A stretch of DNA of 64,000 nucleotides from Euglena gracilis. Its lineage: Eukaryota > Euglenida > Euglenophyceae > Euglenales. Location: the NCBI GenBank assembly GCA_039621445.1, contig CP154957.1:27760541-27824540 (forward strand), read 5' to 3'. The notes beneath the pieces were generated by a model. It saw only the letters and a program-made list of their open reading frames with translations. It did no database searches and was not told the origin of the DNA. The translations under genes were made by a program, and so were the position numbers. Numbering within the stretch: the stretch's first letter is position 1; every line of letters starts with the position of its first letter. This document shows, in pieces, positions 37,901-47,925 of this stretch.

Positions 37901-40900
37901 AAATCCCTTTTGTTGCCCAACTGTTCGAGGGCCCCAAAATAACAAAATCCCTTGTGTTACCCACCCGTTTTGGGGGGCAAATCCCTTGTGTAACCCAACT
38001 GATTTGGGGGGCAAATCCCTTTTGTTGCCCAACTGTTCGAGGGCCCCAAAAAAACAAAATCCCTTGTGTTACCCACCCGTTTTGGGGGGCAAATCCCTTG
38101 TGTAACCCACCCGTTTTGGGGGGCAAATCCCTTTTGTTGCCCAACTGTTCGAGGGCCCCAAAATAACAAAATCCCTTGTGTTACCCACCCGTTTTGGGGG
38201 GCAAATCCCTTGTGTAACCCAACTGATTTGGGGGGCAAATCCCTTTTGTTGCCCAACTGTTCGAGGGCCCCAAAATAACAAAATCCCTTGTGTTACCCAC
38301 CCATTTTGGGGGGCAAATCCCTTGTGTAACCCAACTGATCTGGGGGGCAAATCCCTTTTGTTGCCCAACTGTTCGAGGGCCCCAAAATAACAAAATCCCT
38401 TGTGTTCCCCCCCCGTTTTGGGGGGCAAATCCCTTGTGTAACCCAACTGTTTTGGGGGGCAAATCCCTTTTGTTGCCCAACTGTTCGAGGGCCCCTAAAT
38501 AACAAAATCCCTTGTGTTACCCACTCGTTTTGGGTGGCAAATCCCTTTTGTTGCCCAACTGTTCGAGGGCCCCTAAATAACAAAATCCCTTGTGTTACCC
38601 ACCCGTTTTGGGGGGCAAATCCCTTTTGTTGCCCAACTGTTCGAGGGCCCCAAAATAACAAAATCCCTTGTGTTACCCACCCGTTTTGGGGGGCAAATAT
38701 CCCTTTTGTTGCCCAACTGTTCGAGGGCCCCAAAATAACAAAATCCCTTGTGTTACCCACCCGTTTTGGGGGGCAAATCCCTTGTGTAACCCAACTGATC
38801 TGGGGGGCAAATCCCTTTTGTTGCCCAACTGTTCGAGGGCCCCAAAATAACAAAATCCCTTGTGTTACCCACCCGTTTTGGGGGGCAAATCCCTTGTGTA
38901 ACCCAACTGATTTGGGGGGCAAATCCCTTTTGTTGCCCAACTGTTCGAGGGCCCCAAAATAACAAAATCCCTTGTGTTACCCACCCGTTTTGGGGGGCAA
39001 ATCCCTTGTGTAACCCAACTGATCTGGGGGGCAAATCCCTTTTGTTGCCCAACTGTTCGAGGGCCCCAAAATAACAAAATCCCTTGTGTTACCCACCCGT
39101 TTTGGGGGGCAAATCCCTTTTGTTGCCCAACTGTTCGGGGGCCCCTAAATAACAAAATCCCTTGTGTTACCCACCCGTTTTGGGGGCAAATCCCTTTTGT
39201 TGCCCAACTGTTCGAGGGCCCCTAAATAACAAAATCCCTTGTGTTACCCACCCGTTTTGGGGGGCAAATCCCTTGTGTAACCCAACTGATTTGGGGGGCA
39301 AATCCCTTTTGTTGCCCAACTGTTCGAGGGCCCCAAAATAACAAAATCCCTTGTGTTACCCACCCGTTTTGGGGGGCAAATCCCTTGTGTAACCCAACTG
39401 ATCTGGGGGGCAAATCCCTTTTGTTGCCCAACTGTTCGAGGGCCCCAAAATAACAAAATCCCTTGTGTTACCCACCCGTTTTGGGGGGCAAATCCTTTTG
39501 TTGCCCAACTGTTCGAGGGCCCCAAAATAACAAAATCCCTTGTGTTACCCACCCGTTTTGGGGGGCAAATCCCTTGTGTAACCCAACTGATTTGGGGGGC
39601 AAATCCCTTTTGTTGCCCAACTGTTCGAGGGCCCCAAAATAACAAAATCCCTTGTGTTACCCACCCGTTTTGGGGGGCAAATCCCTTTTGTTGCCCAACT
39701 GTTCGAGGGCCCCAAAAAAATAAAATCCCTTGTGTTACCCACCCGTTTTGGGGGGCAAATCCCTTTTGTTGCCCAACTGTTCGAGGGCCCCAAAATAACA
39801 AAATCCCTTGTGTTACCCACCCGTTTTGGGGGGCAAATCCCTTTTGTTGCCCAACTGTTCGAGGGCCCCAAAATAACAAAATCCCTTGTGTTACCCACCC
39901 GTTTTGGGGGGCAAATCCCTTGTGTAACCCAACTGATCTGGGGGGCAAATCCCTTTTGTTGCCCAACTGTTCGAGGTCCCCAAAAAACAAAATCCCTTGT
40001 GTTACCCACCCGTTTTGGGTGGCAAATCCCTTTTGTTGCCCAACTGTTCGGGGGCCCCAAAATAACAAAATCCCTTGTGTTACCCACCCGTTTTGGGGGG
40101 CAAATCCCTTGTGTAACCCAACTGATCTGGGGGGCAAATCCCTTTTGTTGCCCAACTGTTCGAGGGCCCCTAAATAACAAAATCCCTTGTGTTACCCACC
40201 CGTTTTGGGGGGCAAATCCCTTTTGTTGCCCAACTGTTCGAGGGCCCCTAAATAACAAAATCCCTTGTGTTACCCACCCGTTTTGGGGGCAAATCCCTTT
40301 TGTTGCCCAACTGTTCGAGGGCCCCAAAATAACAAAATCCCTTGTGTTACCCACCCGTTTTGGGGGGCAAATCCCTTGTGTAACCCAACTGATTTGGGGG
40401 GCAAATCCCTTTTGTTGCCCAACTGTTCGAGGGCCCCAAAATAACAAAATCCCTTGTGTTACCCACCCGTTTTGGGGGGCAAATCCCTTGTGTAACCCAA
40501 CTGATTTGGGGGGCAAATCCCTTTTGTTGCCCAACTGTTCGAGGGCCCCTAAATAACAAAATCCCTTGTGTTACCCACCCGTTTTGGGGGGCAAATCCCT
40601 TTTGTTGCCCAACTGTTCGAGGGCCCCAAAATAACAAAATCCCTTGTGTTACCCACCCGTTTTGGGGGGCAAATCCCTTGTGTAACCCAACTGATCTGGG
40701 GGGCAAATCCCTTTTGTTGCCCAACTGTTCGAGGTCCCCAAAAAACAAAATCCCTTGTGTTACCCACCCGTTTTGGGGGGCAAATCCCTTTTGTTGCCCA
40801 ACTGTTCGAGGGCCCCAAAAAAATAAAATCCCTTGTGTTACCCACCCGTTTTGGGGGGCAAATCCCTTTTGTTGCCCAACTGTTCGAGGGCCCCAAAATA

Positions 40901-43768
40901 ACAAAATCCCTTGTGTTACCCACCCGTTTTGGGGGGCAAATCCCTTGTGTAACCCAACTGATTTGGGGGGCAAATCCCTTTTGTTGCCCAACTGTTCGAG
41001 GGCCCCAAAATAACAAAATCCCTTGTGTTACCCACCCGTTTTGGGGGGCAAATCCCTTGTGCTACCCACCCGTTTTGGGGGGCAAATCCCTTTTGTTGCC
41101 CAACTGTTCGAGGGCCCCTAAATAACAAAATCCCTTGTGTTACCCACCCATTTTGGGGGGCAAATCCCTTGTGTAACCCAACTGATCTGGGGGGCAAATC
41201 CCTTTTGTTGCCCAACTGTTCGAGGGCCCCAAAATAACAAAATCCCTTGTGTTACCCACCCGTTTTGGGGGGCAAATCCCTTGTGTAACCCAACTGATTT
41301 GGGGGGCAAATCCCTTTTGTTGCCCAACTGTTCGAGGGCCCCAAATAACAAAATCCCTTGTGTTACCCACCCGTTTTGGGGGGCAAATCCCTTGTGTAAC
41401 CCAACTGATCTGGGGGGCAAATCCCTTTTGTTGCCCAACTGTTCGAGGGCCCCAAAATAACAAAATCCCTTGTGTTACCCACCCGTTTTGGGGGGCAAAT
41501 CCCTTGTGTAACCCAACTGATTTGGGGGGCAAATCCCTTTTGTTGCCCAACTGTTCGAGGGCCCCAAAATAACAAAATCCCTTGTGTTACCCACCCGTTT
41601 TGGGGGGCAAATCCCTTTTGTTGCCCAACTGTTCGAGGGCCCCAAAATAACAAAATCCCTTGTGTTACCCACCCGTTTTGGGGGGCAAATCCCTTGTGTA
41701 ACCCAACTGATCTGGGGGGCAAATCCCTTTTGTTGCCCAACTGTTCGAGGGCCCCAAAATAACAAAATCCCTTGTGTTACCCACCCGTTTTGGGGGGCAA
41801 ATCCCTTCCCTTGTGTAACCCAACTGATCTGGGGGGCAAATCCCTTTTGTTGCCCAACTGTTCGAGGGCCCCAAAATAACAAAATCCCTTGTGTTACCCA
41901 CCCGTTTTGGGGGGCAAATCTCTTTTGTTGCCCAACTGTTCGAGGGCCCCAAAATAACAAAATCCCTTGTGTTACCCACCCGTTTTGGGGGGCAAATCCC
42001 TTTTGTTGCCCAACTGTTCGAGGGCCCCAAAATAACAAAATCCCTTGTGTTACCCACCCGTTTTGGGGGGCAAATCCCTTGTGTAACCCAACTGATTTGG
42101 GGGGCAAATCCCTTTTGTTGCCCAACTGTTCGAGGGCCCCAAAATAACAAAATCCCTTGTGTTACCCACCCGTTTTGGGGGGCAAATCCCTTGTGTAACC
42201 CAACTGATTTGGGGGGCAAATCCCTTTTGTTGCCCAACTGTTCGAGGGCCCCAAAATAACAAAATCCCTTGTGTTACCCACCCGTTTTGGAGGGCAAATC
42301 CCTTGTGTAACCAAACTGAGTTGGGGGGCAAATCCCTTTTGTTGCCCAACTGTTCGAGGGCCCCAAAATAACAAAATCCCTTGTGTTACCCACCCGTTTT
42401 GGGGGGCAAATCCCTTGTGTAACCCAACTGATCTGGGGGCAAATCCCTTTTGTTGCCCAACTGTTCGAGGGCCCCAAAATAACAAAATCCCTTGTGTTAC
42501 CCACCCGTTTTGGGGGGCAAATCCCTTGTGTAACCCAACTGATCTGGGGGCAAATCCCTTTTGTTGCCCAACTGTTCGGGGGCCCCAAAAACAAAATCCC
42601 TTGTGTTACCCACCCGTTTTGGGGGGCAAATCCCTTTTGTTGCCCAACTGTTCGAGGGCCCCAAAATAACAAAATCCCTTGTGTTACCCACCCGTTTTGG
42701 GGGGCAAATCCCTTTTGTTGCCCAACTGTTCGAGGGCCCCAAAATAACAAAATCCCTTGTGTTACCCACCCGTTTTGGGGGGCAAATCCCTTGTGTAACC
42801 CAACTGATCTGGGGGGCAAATCCCTTTTGTTGCCCAACTGTTCGAGGGCCCCAAAATAACAAAATCCCTTGTGTTACCCACCCGTTTTGGGGGGCAAATC
42901 CCTTGTGTAACCCAACTGATTTTGGGGGGCAAATCCCTTTTGTTGCCCAACTGTTCGAGGGCCCCAAAATAACAAAATCCCTTGTGTTACCCACCCGTTT
43001 TGGGGGGCAAATCCCTTGTGTAACCCAACTGATCTGGGGGGCAAATCCCTTTTGTTGCCCAACTGTTCGAGGGCCCCAAAATAACAAAATCCCTTGTGTT
43101 ACCCACCCGTTTTGGGGGGCAAATCCCTTGTGTAACCCAACTGATTTGGGGGGCAAATCCCTTTTGTTGCCCAACTGTTCGAGGGCCCCAAAATAACAAA
43201 ATCCCTTGTGTTACCCACCCGTTTTGGGGGGCAAATCCCTTGTGTAACCCAACTGATTTGGGGGGCAAATCCCTTTTGTTGCCCAACTGTTCGAGGGCCC
43301 CAAAATAACAAAATCCCTTGTGTTACCCACCCGTTTTGGGGGGCAAATCCCTTGTGTAACCCAACTGATTTGGGGGGCAAATCCCTTTTGTTGCCCAACT
43401 GTTCGAGGGCCCCAAAATACTTGTGTTACCCACCTGTTTTGGGGGGCAAATCCCTTTTGTTGCCCAACTGTTCGAGGGCCCCAAAATAACAAAATCCCTT
43501 GTGTTACCCACCCGTTTTGGGGGGCAAATCCCTTGTGTAACCCAACTGATCTGGGGGCAAATCCCTTTTGTTGCCCAACTGTTCGAGGGCCCCTAAATAA
43601 CAAAATCCCTTGTGTTTACCCACCCGTTTTGGGGGGCAAATCCCTTTTGTTGCCCAACTGTTCGAGGGCCCCAAAATAACAAAATCCCTTGTGTTACCCA
43701 CCCGTTTTGGGGGGCAAATCCCTTGTGTAACCCAACTGATTTGGGGGGCAAATCCCTTTTGTTGCCCA
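16940..43768 (+). repeat. Minisatellite of about 26.8 kb with 78-bp and 112-bp repeats
   Basis: Two modules build the array. Module A (34 bp) is CCCTTGTGTTACCCACCCG-TTTTGGGGGGCAAAT, with a variant A' containing TGTGTAACCCAACTGAT(C/T)TGG. Module B (44 bp) contains CCCTTTTGTTGCCCAACTGT, TCGAGGGCCCC and AAAATAACAAAAT. A+B gives 78 bp and A+A'+B gives 112 bp. The left part is mostly 78-bp repeats and the part after about 36.9 kb mostly 112-bp. The first units (16,950-17,060) are diverged, the rest are highly similar. From length alone there are roughly 300 units. Because 78 is divisible by three, most frames on both strands stay open; the reading frames here are artefacts. Confidence 0.97.
27775..28495 (+). 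repeat. Degenerate island inside the array
   Basis: For about 700 bp the units are scrambled: deletions, extra bases and partial motifs (for example GTTGCCCACC, TTCGAGGGCCC fragments, CAAATTGGGGGC), with regular units resuming on both sides. It is either an old decayed stretch or a consensus/assembly fault. Lesser disturbed spots are at about 33,600-33,720 and 34,160-34,650. Confidence 0.8.
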
Positions 43769-44113
43769 GCCTAGGGTTGCAGGGGGGGGGAGGTCGTGGG
43801 GTGGGCTGACCCTAAGTCGACCCTAGGGTTGCAGGGGGGGGGGGAGGCCGTGGGGTGGGCCGACCCTAAGTCGACCCTAGGGTTGTAGGGGGGGGGGAGG
43901 TCATGGGGTGGGCCGACCCTAAGTCGACCCCTAAGGCAACCCTAGGGTTGGCAGACCACTAGTCGACCCTAGGGGGCCGACCCTAAGTCGACCCTAGGGT
44001 CGGCCCACTAGCGGGGTCTCCCGGACGGCTCCTTGGGCGACCTTTGGCGACCTTTGGCGACCGTGGGCCGACCCTAGGGTCAGCCCACAACCCCCCCCCC
44101 CCAGGCCAGATCT
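43769..44113 (-). repeat. Right terminal inverted repeat of the 27.5-kb unit
   Basis: Three copies of the unit of about 65 bp (GGTCGTGGGGTGGGCTGACC with CTAAGTCGACCCTAGGGTTG) are followed by CTAGTCGACC repeats, GGCGACCTTTGGCGACC, an almost perfect copy of the 26-bp palindrome (one mismatch, near 44,063-44,088), a C run and the CCAGGCCAGATCT tip. The order is the reverse of the left end. Confidence 0.75.
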
Positions 44114-44122
44114 ACCCCCCGA

Positions 44123-44658
44123 CTCCCCCTCCCCCCCCTCCGGGAAGTCAACATGTCCAGTAAGTGAACAAGGGGGGTCCGGGACCCCCTGCACCTGGGC
44201 TCCATTGGACTTCAAAGAGATGTTAGCGTCTCGGGAGCGTTGGCAGGGGGGGTTCCGAGGTCAGATTTTTTGCATTTTTTTGGCACTTTTTGCTGTACTG
44301 TCTCAACACCGGGGGGGGGGTCCTGGGGTCCCAACTGTACTGCCAACCCCCCCTCAAAAATCGGCCAAAAACCGGCGCCGAAGGCACCGGAAAAAAAAAT
44401 TTAAGGCCTTTTTTGGTCTAAAAGGCCATTTTTGGTGTCAAAATTTTCATCTGTCTCGGGGGGGTCGGCACTAGGGGGGGGGGGGTCCCAAAAATCCCAA
44501 CTGTACAGGGGGGAGGGGGGGGGGGTCCCCAAAAAACCCCAACTGTACTGCCGTCGCCCCTCGGCCCCTTCGGGGCCAAGAGGACAGAAAAAGATTCATT
44601 TTAGTTGTGCCAAGAAAATTTTTTTGGCTCGCCCCCCCCCCGGGAAAAAATTGTTCCT
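44123..44658. repeat. G-run block with repeated CCCAACTGTAC motif
   Basis: CCCAACTGTACTGCC or CCCAACTGTACAGGG follows long G runs and GGGGTCCC at about 44,328, 44,495 and 44,537. A GCGCCGAAGGCACCGG hairpin lies at 44,373. Together these look like a small family of G-run elements. No gene is seen. Confidence 0.5.
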
Positions 44659-45882
44659 ACCCCCCCTCCCCTTTGTCCAACGACCACCCCTTTATAATGA
44701 CCACCCCCCGGTCACAGGTTGCAGGTAATGGGGGGCGTATGACCCCCCCCCTGGTCATAGGTTGCAGGTTGCAAAAAAAAATTTGACAGTTTTACCAAGC
44801 GGTAGATTTCCCACCTCCCCCGCTCAGGGTTGACGTTTTTTTTTGTTTTTAAAAAAAACGCAAAAAAAAGATGTTTTTTTTGAAAAAGCAAAAATTGACC
44901 TTTTTCCTTGCGAAATCGCCATTTTTTGAGGAAAAATTTTCTGGTGTGGTTCGGGTCACGGGGGGGGGGGTCACGGGGGGAACACCACATTTTCGGTGGG
45001 CAAATTAGGAATCAACGAAAACGAATTTTGGGGGGAAAATCTTTTTGGCTCCAAATTAGGAATCCCCCAACCTAAAATTAGTATTTTGACACCAAATTAG
45101 GCATCACCAGTCTAAATTTTGCAAAATGTATGCCTCAAAATTAGGAATCTACCTGAATATTTTGTCAACAATTAGGGCTATCAACCGGCCAATAAATTTT
45201 GCAAAATCTATTCCTCAAAATTATGAATCTACCTGAATATTTTGTCAAATTAGGCATCAACGGCCAAGTTTTTTTCAAAAAAAACATTGCAAAAAATTTT
45301 CCGCCAAACCCTCCATGACGTTTTTTTTTGTTTTTTTAAAAAAAAACATATTTTTTTTAAAAAAACATGTTTTTTTTGTTTCAAAAAAAACAAGCCGTCA
45401 ACCTTGCCCCCGCTACAGGATTTTTTCTGCTATGTTCCGCCTCCCCAGCAACGTCAGAGCCAGATCCCAAAAAGGTGGTGTTGTTTGCAAAAGCAACATG
45501 TGGAATTTGGGGTTTGGCACGTTTTCAACAGGAACCTTTACCTCACAAAGGATCTGATCGATGGGGATTTTATCCCGAAAATTGTTGTATCACTGGAAAT
45601 ACCGTGCCCGCGGAATAGTGCCTGCCCCGCACCCCTTCGGTGTAGCATTTGCACAGCAGCCTTCTGGCACTATCGTTCATCATGACACCCCCTCAGGAGC
45701 AGCCGCTGTGTTTGGGCTTACCTCCTTTATGATTTTTTTCCACTTTTCGCTGTGCGTGAGCCTTTGCCCCCTTTATAATGACCACCCCCCGGTCACAGGT
45801 TGCAGGTGATGGGGGCGTACGACCCCCCCCCCCTGGTCATAGGTTGCATGTAAATGGTCGTTGGACAAAGGGAGGGGGGGTA
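44659..45882. mobile_element. Inverted-repeat element of about 1.2 kb
   Basis: The left end (44,659-44,686: TACCCCCCCTCCCCTTTGTC then CAACGACCA) is the inverse of the right end (45,855-45,882), differing by one C in a homopolymer run. Just inside each end, in direct orientation, are copies of an 80-bp block with TTTATAATGACCACC, GGTCACAGGTTGCAGGT and CCTGGTCATAGGTTGCA (44,690-44,765; 45,770-45,848). No convincing target duplication is visible. A frame at 45,418-45,620 within the element is open but unassigned. Confidence 0.6.
44998..45262 (+). repeat. AAATTAGGAATC short-repeat tract
   Basis: The motif AAATTAGG(A/C)ATC recurs about seven times at irregular spacing with TTTTGCAAAATCTAT-type and CTACCTGAATATTTTGTCAA spacers, the last present twice (45,149 and 45,228). 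AT-rich and non-coding in appearance. Confidence 0.7.
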
Positions 45883-45887
45883 CACCT

Positions 45888-46076
45888 ATGGCTCCGTCCC
45901 CTCCTGATCTGGCTGAACAAATGGCCGCGTTGTCTGTGTTGGACACCATGGAAGGGCAGGATGTTCCTCGTGTTGATGCACCTGATGAAGAGAGCTCGGG
46001 TGATGAACCTGAGCCCTCGGAGGGTTCTTAGAACAGTGATGATGAGCCACCTACTGAGCCTTCCGAGCCTATGGAG
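45888..46076 (+). CDS. Acidic Ser/Pro/Glu-rich ORF with in-frame TAG
   Basis: ATG 45,888 starts immediately after the 1.2-kb element. The first 47 codons read MAPSPPDLAEQMAALSVLDT, then an increasingly acidic run (DEESSGDEPEPSEGS), and reach TAG 46,029-46,031. The same frame goes on as NSDDEPPTEPSEPMEA, with identical acidic, proline-rich composition and the same purine-first codon pattern (GAT, GAA, GAG, GGT). Coding origin on both sides of TAG is therefore well supported. It is then cut by an element of about 375 bp. Either TAG is sense or read through here, or this is a pseudogene with a nonsense change. The family is unknown; the composition suggests a disordered acidic N-terminal region. 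Confidence 0.55.
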
Positions 46077-46450
46077 GCTAGGCACAGCGGGGGGGGGAGG
46101 GGGGTCCGAGAGCGGCCGCGCGGGCGGCGCGCATCCTAAAGTCGGTGATTTTCGGGTCCAAAAAATGGTCATTTTTTGCAATTTTTGGGCCATTTTTGAC
46201 CCAAAAAGTACTTTTTTGGCCGCGCGCATAGCGCGCGGTCCCCAAATTTGCCATTTTATGTCCGAAAATGGTCATTTTTGGTCATTTTTGGGCCTCAAAA
46301 AAGTCGCGATTTTTTCACAAAAAAATTTTTTCTTGGCTATGCTAGGCACAGTGGGGGGAGGGGGGGGTCCGCAGGGGCCGCGCGGGCGGCCGCGCAGGGG
46401 CCGCGCAGGGGGGGGGTCCCGGACCCCCCCCGAGCGGCGCGCCTAGCCTC
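46075..46450. mobile_element. Short inverted-repeat insertion of about 375 bp
   Basis: The segment begins GGCTAGGCACAGCGGGGGG and ends with the inverse (GCGCGCCTAGCC). A second GCTAGGCACAGTGGGGGG sits inside at about 46,340. It carries GGTCC/GGACC palindromes, GCGGCCGCGCGGGC blocks and AAAATGGTCATTTTT tracts. It separates two protein-like segments that are in the same frame number (45,888 and 46,446), as expected of an insertion into a gene. Confidence 0.5.
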
Positions 46451-46568
46451 TTATTGTGTGCATTGTGTGCGAAAGGCCCCTTCGTGTCCCAAATGTGGTG
46501 CGTTGTCTGACTTGCGGCATTTCGTTCCATAGTGGATGTGTGGCCATAAGCTCTTCCGGAAAGTGTAG
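46446..46568 (+). CDS. Cysteine-pair (zinc-binding-like) ORF fragment
   Basis: The frame reads ASYCVHCVRKAPSCPKCG then LSDLRHFVP, with two CxxC pairs seven residues apart, a spacing seen in zinc ribbons and RING-like folds. TAG 46,530 follows. In the same frame the next residues are WMCGHKLFRKV, then TAG 46,566. A one-base-shifted frame from 46,531 instead reads SGCVAISSSGKCSFCP and stops at TGA. A third shifted frame carries CPNC near 46,610. So either UAG is sense, or this is a decayed gene with frameshifts. It probably continues the acidic ORF at 45,888, interrupted by the 375-bp insertion. The exact family is not identified. Confidence 0.45.
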
Positions 46569-46985
46569 CTTCTGTCCCTGATCAACACCAGACAATGGTT
46601 TTTCGTCGGCCCTGCCCTAATTGTCCGCTCGGCACGGCTTCATTGTCCCCCCCCCTTTATTGTGGTGGTTGGGACAATAAGGGGGGGTGGCACCCGACCC
46701 TCGGGCAACCCAAAAGGGGTCATTTTTGGCACCTTTTTGGGAAATTCTTTATAAAAAGTGCTATGACAGTGAGCTATTCCCGTCCCCCCTATGGGAACAG
46801 CTCGGGGGGGGGGGGACAGCTTGGGGGGACATGGTAATGGCGGAGGTACATAATGGGGGGGGATGGTATATTCGTCAGTCAGAAACCCAGGGAGTTTTTT
46901 TACATCGGTTTTGTCAAAATTGTTGCGGCGAGACCATTAGAGCATAAATGCTGCCCCGTCATTCATGGACCAGGAGCTTCGTAGT
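46569..46985. other. Probable remnants of the same cysteine-rich gene plus a small G-run hairpin
   Basis: A frame at about 46,687-46,944 includes WYIRQSETQGVFLHRFCQNC and CGETIRA, again with a CxxC pair, in a different frame from the fragment upstream. At 46,645-46,690 a TTTATTGT / GACAATAA inverted pair bounds a short C-run/G-run insertion. The second large unit begins immediately after. Confidence 0.35.
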
Positions 46986-46993
46986 GGCTCCTG

Positions 46994-47240
46994 GATCTGG
47001 CCTGGGGGGGGTTGTGGGGGTCGACCATGGTCAGCCCACGGTCGCCTCGGTCGCCCTCAATGGCTCCGGGCGGAATATTGGCCATGCTACTTCTGGAGGT
47101 CGGGCCGACCAAGGTCGGCCCGACCTATGGTCGGCCCGACCATGGTGTTATCGACCTGTGGAGGTCGGGCCGACCAGGTCGGCCCGACCTCCACTGTGCC
47201 GCATTACCCCCCCCCCCCTTTTAAAATTTAAGCCCCCCCT
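46994..47240 (+). repeat. Left inverted repeat of the 7.1-kb unit
   Basis: Tip, GTCGACCATGGTC palindrome, GGTCGCCTCGGTCGCC, then AATATTGGCCATGC, a ladder of GGTCGGGCCGACC palindromes (47,098-47,190) and TTTTAAAATTTAAGCCCCCC. The inner part is inverted at 52,795-52,965 and the tip at 53,960-54,034. The right-hand repeat is thus split by a nested array. Confidence 0.7.
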
Positions 47241-47282
47241 CCCCGACCAAATTCCTCTCAATTTGGTTTGTAAACTGCCAAA

Positions 47283-47540
47283 ATGTCAGGGTTAGGGATG
47301 GAAAAGGGATATGGTAAGGGGTTAGGGATAGGGTTAGGGTTCGGGATAGATAGGTTAGTTAGGTTGGGTTTGGATTAGGGTGAGGTAAGGTTAGGGTTAG
47401 GTTTAGGGATAGGGTTAGAGTTGGGGATCCGGTTAAGGACAGGGTCAGGGTTAGGGTTGGGGATAGGGTTAGGGTTCGGGATGGGGATAGGGTCATTGAT
47501 AGGGTTAGGGTTTGGATTAGGGTTTGGGTTAGGGGTTCGA
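47283..47540 (+). repeat. Degenerate telomere-like block (TTAGGG orientation)
   Basis: GGTTAGGG, GGGATAGGGTTAGGG and related variants recur without a strict period. They resemble TTAGGG-class telomeric repeats that have diverged, an interstitial tract and not a chromosome end. Confidence 0.7.
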
Positions 47541-47612
47541 CCATGGTCGGCCCACGTTAAGCATCTCGTCGCCTCTCCCGCTCTCTCCCTCCTCTGCATT
47601 CAGCTACTCTGT

Positions 47613-47925
47613 CTTTTTTTTATTTTTTGGGGGGTTTCTGCCCCTTTTGTTATTTTTTTTTTTGTTTTTTTTTTCTTTTTTGTTTTTTTTTTTTTTTTTT
47701 TTTACTTTTTTTTTTTTTGTCTTTTTTTTTTTTTATTTTTTTTTTTCGTGTGTTTTTTTTCGCTTTTTTTTTTTTTTTTTTTTTTTATATTTTTATTTTT
47801 TTTTATTTTCTTTTTTTTTTTTTTTATTTATGTTTCCTTTTTTTTTTATTGTTTGTTTTTTTTTTTTTCTTTTTTTTTTTTCTTTTTTTTTTGTCTTTTT
47901 TTTTTTTTTTTTTTTTTTTCGGTTG
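47613..47925 (+). repeat. Poly-T tract of about 310 bp
   Basis: Runs of T broken only by single G, C or A. F-rich frames on + and K-rich frames on - are artefacts. It ends directly against GGTTGTGGGG and the nested GTCGACC repeat. Confidence 0.95.

Larger units (their letters stand above)
16609..44122. mobile_element. Unit of about 27.5 kb: minisatellite array enclosed by inverted repeats
   Basis: The left end reads GGCTCCCGGATCTGGCC then CTGGGGGGGG. The right end reads CCAGGCCAGATCTACCCC then CCGA. The tips are inverted copies: 16,617-16,688 against 44,038-44,112 match almost throughout, through a G run, a GTGGGCCGACCC palindrome and GGTCGCCAAAGGTCGC. The unit at 46,986-54,044 has the same left and right ends with unrelated flanks, so these are boundaries of a repeated unit. 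The possible 4-bp target duplication here (TTCC / CTCC) has a mismatch and is weak. No transposase or other protein is encoded. If it is mobile, it is non-autonomous, and its superfamily is unknown to me. Confidence 0.6.

Noticed and set aside
16940-43768. CRISPR array
   Set aside because: There are no unique spacers; the whole 78 or 112 bp repeats, and the sequence is eukaryotic in character.
16940-43768. tRNA-derived repeat suggested by TGTTCGAGGGCC (B-box-like)
   Set aside because: The match to the GWTCRANNC consensus fails at the final C, and no A box or clover-leaf is present.
16863-43809. Dozens of long ORFs (up to 456 codons) on both strands across the array, reading G-P-Q-N-N-K-I-P-C-V-T-H-P-F-W or the complementary frames
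   Set aside because: A 78-bp unit without stops in most frames keeps all of them open at once on both strands. The equal openness of opposite strands and survival through 34-bp shifts show there is no coding constraint.
44659-45882. LTR retrotransposon, because of the direct 80-bp blocks near both ends
   Set aside because: The outermost ends are inverted, not direct, and there is no primer-binding site, polypurine tract or reverse-transcriptase frame between them.
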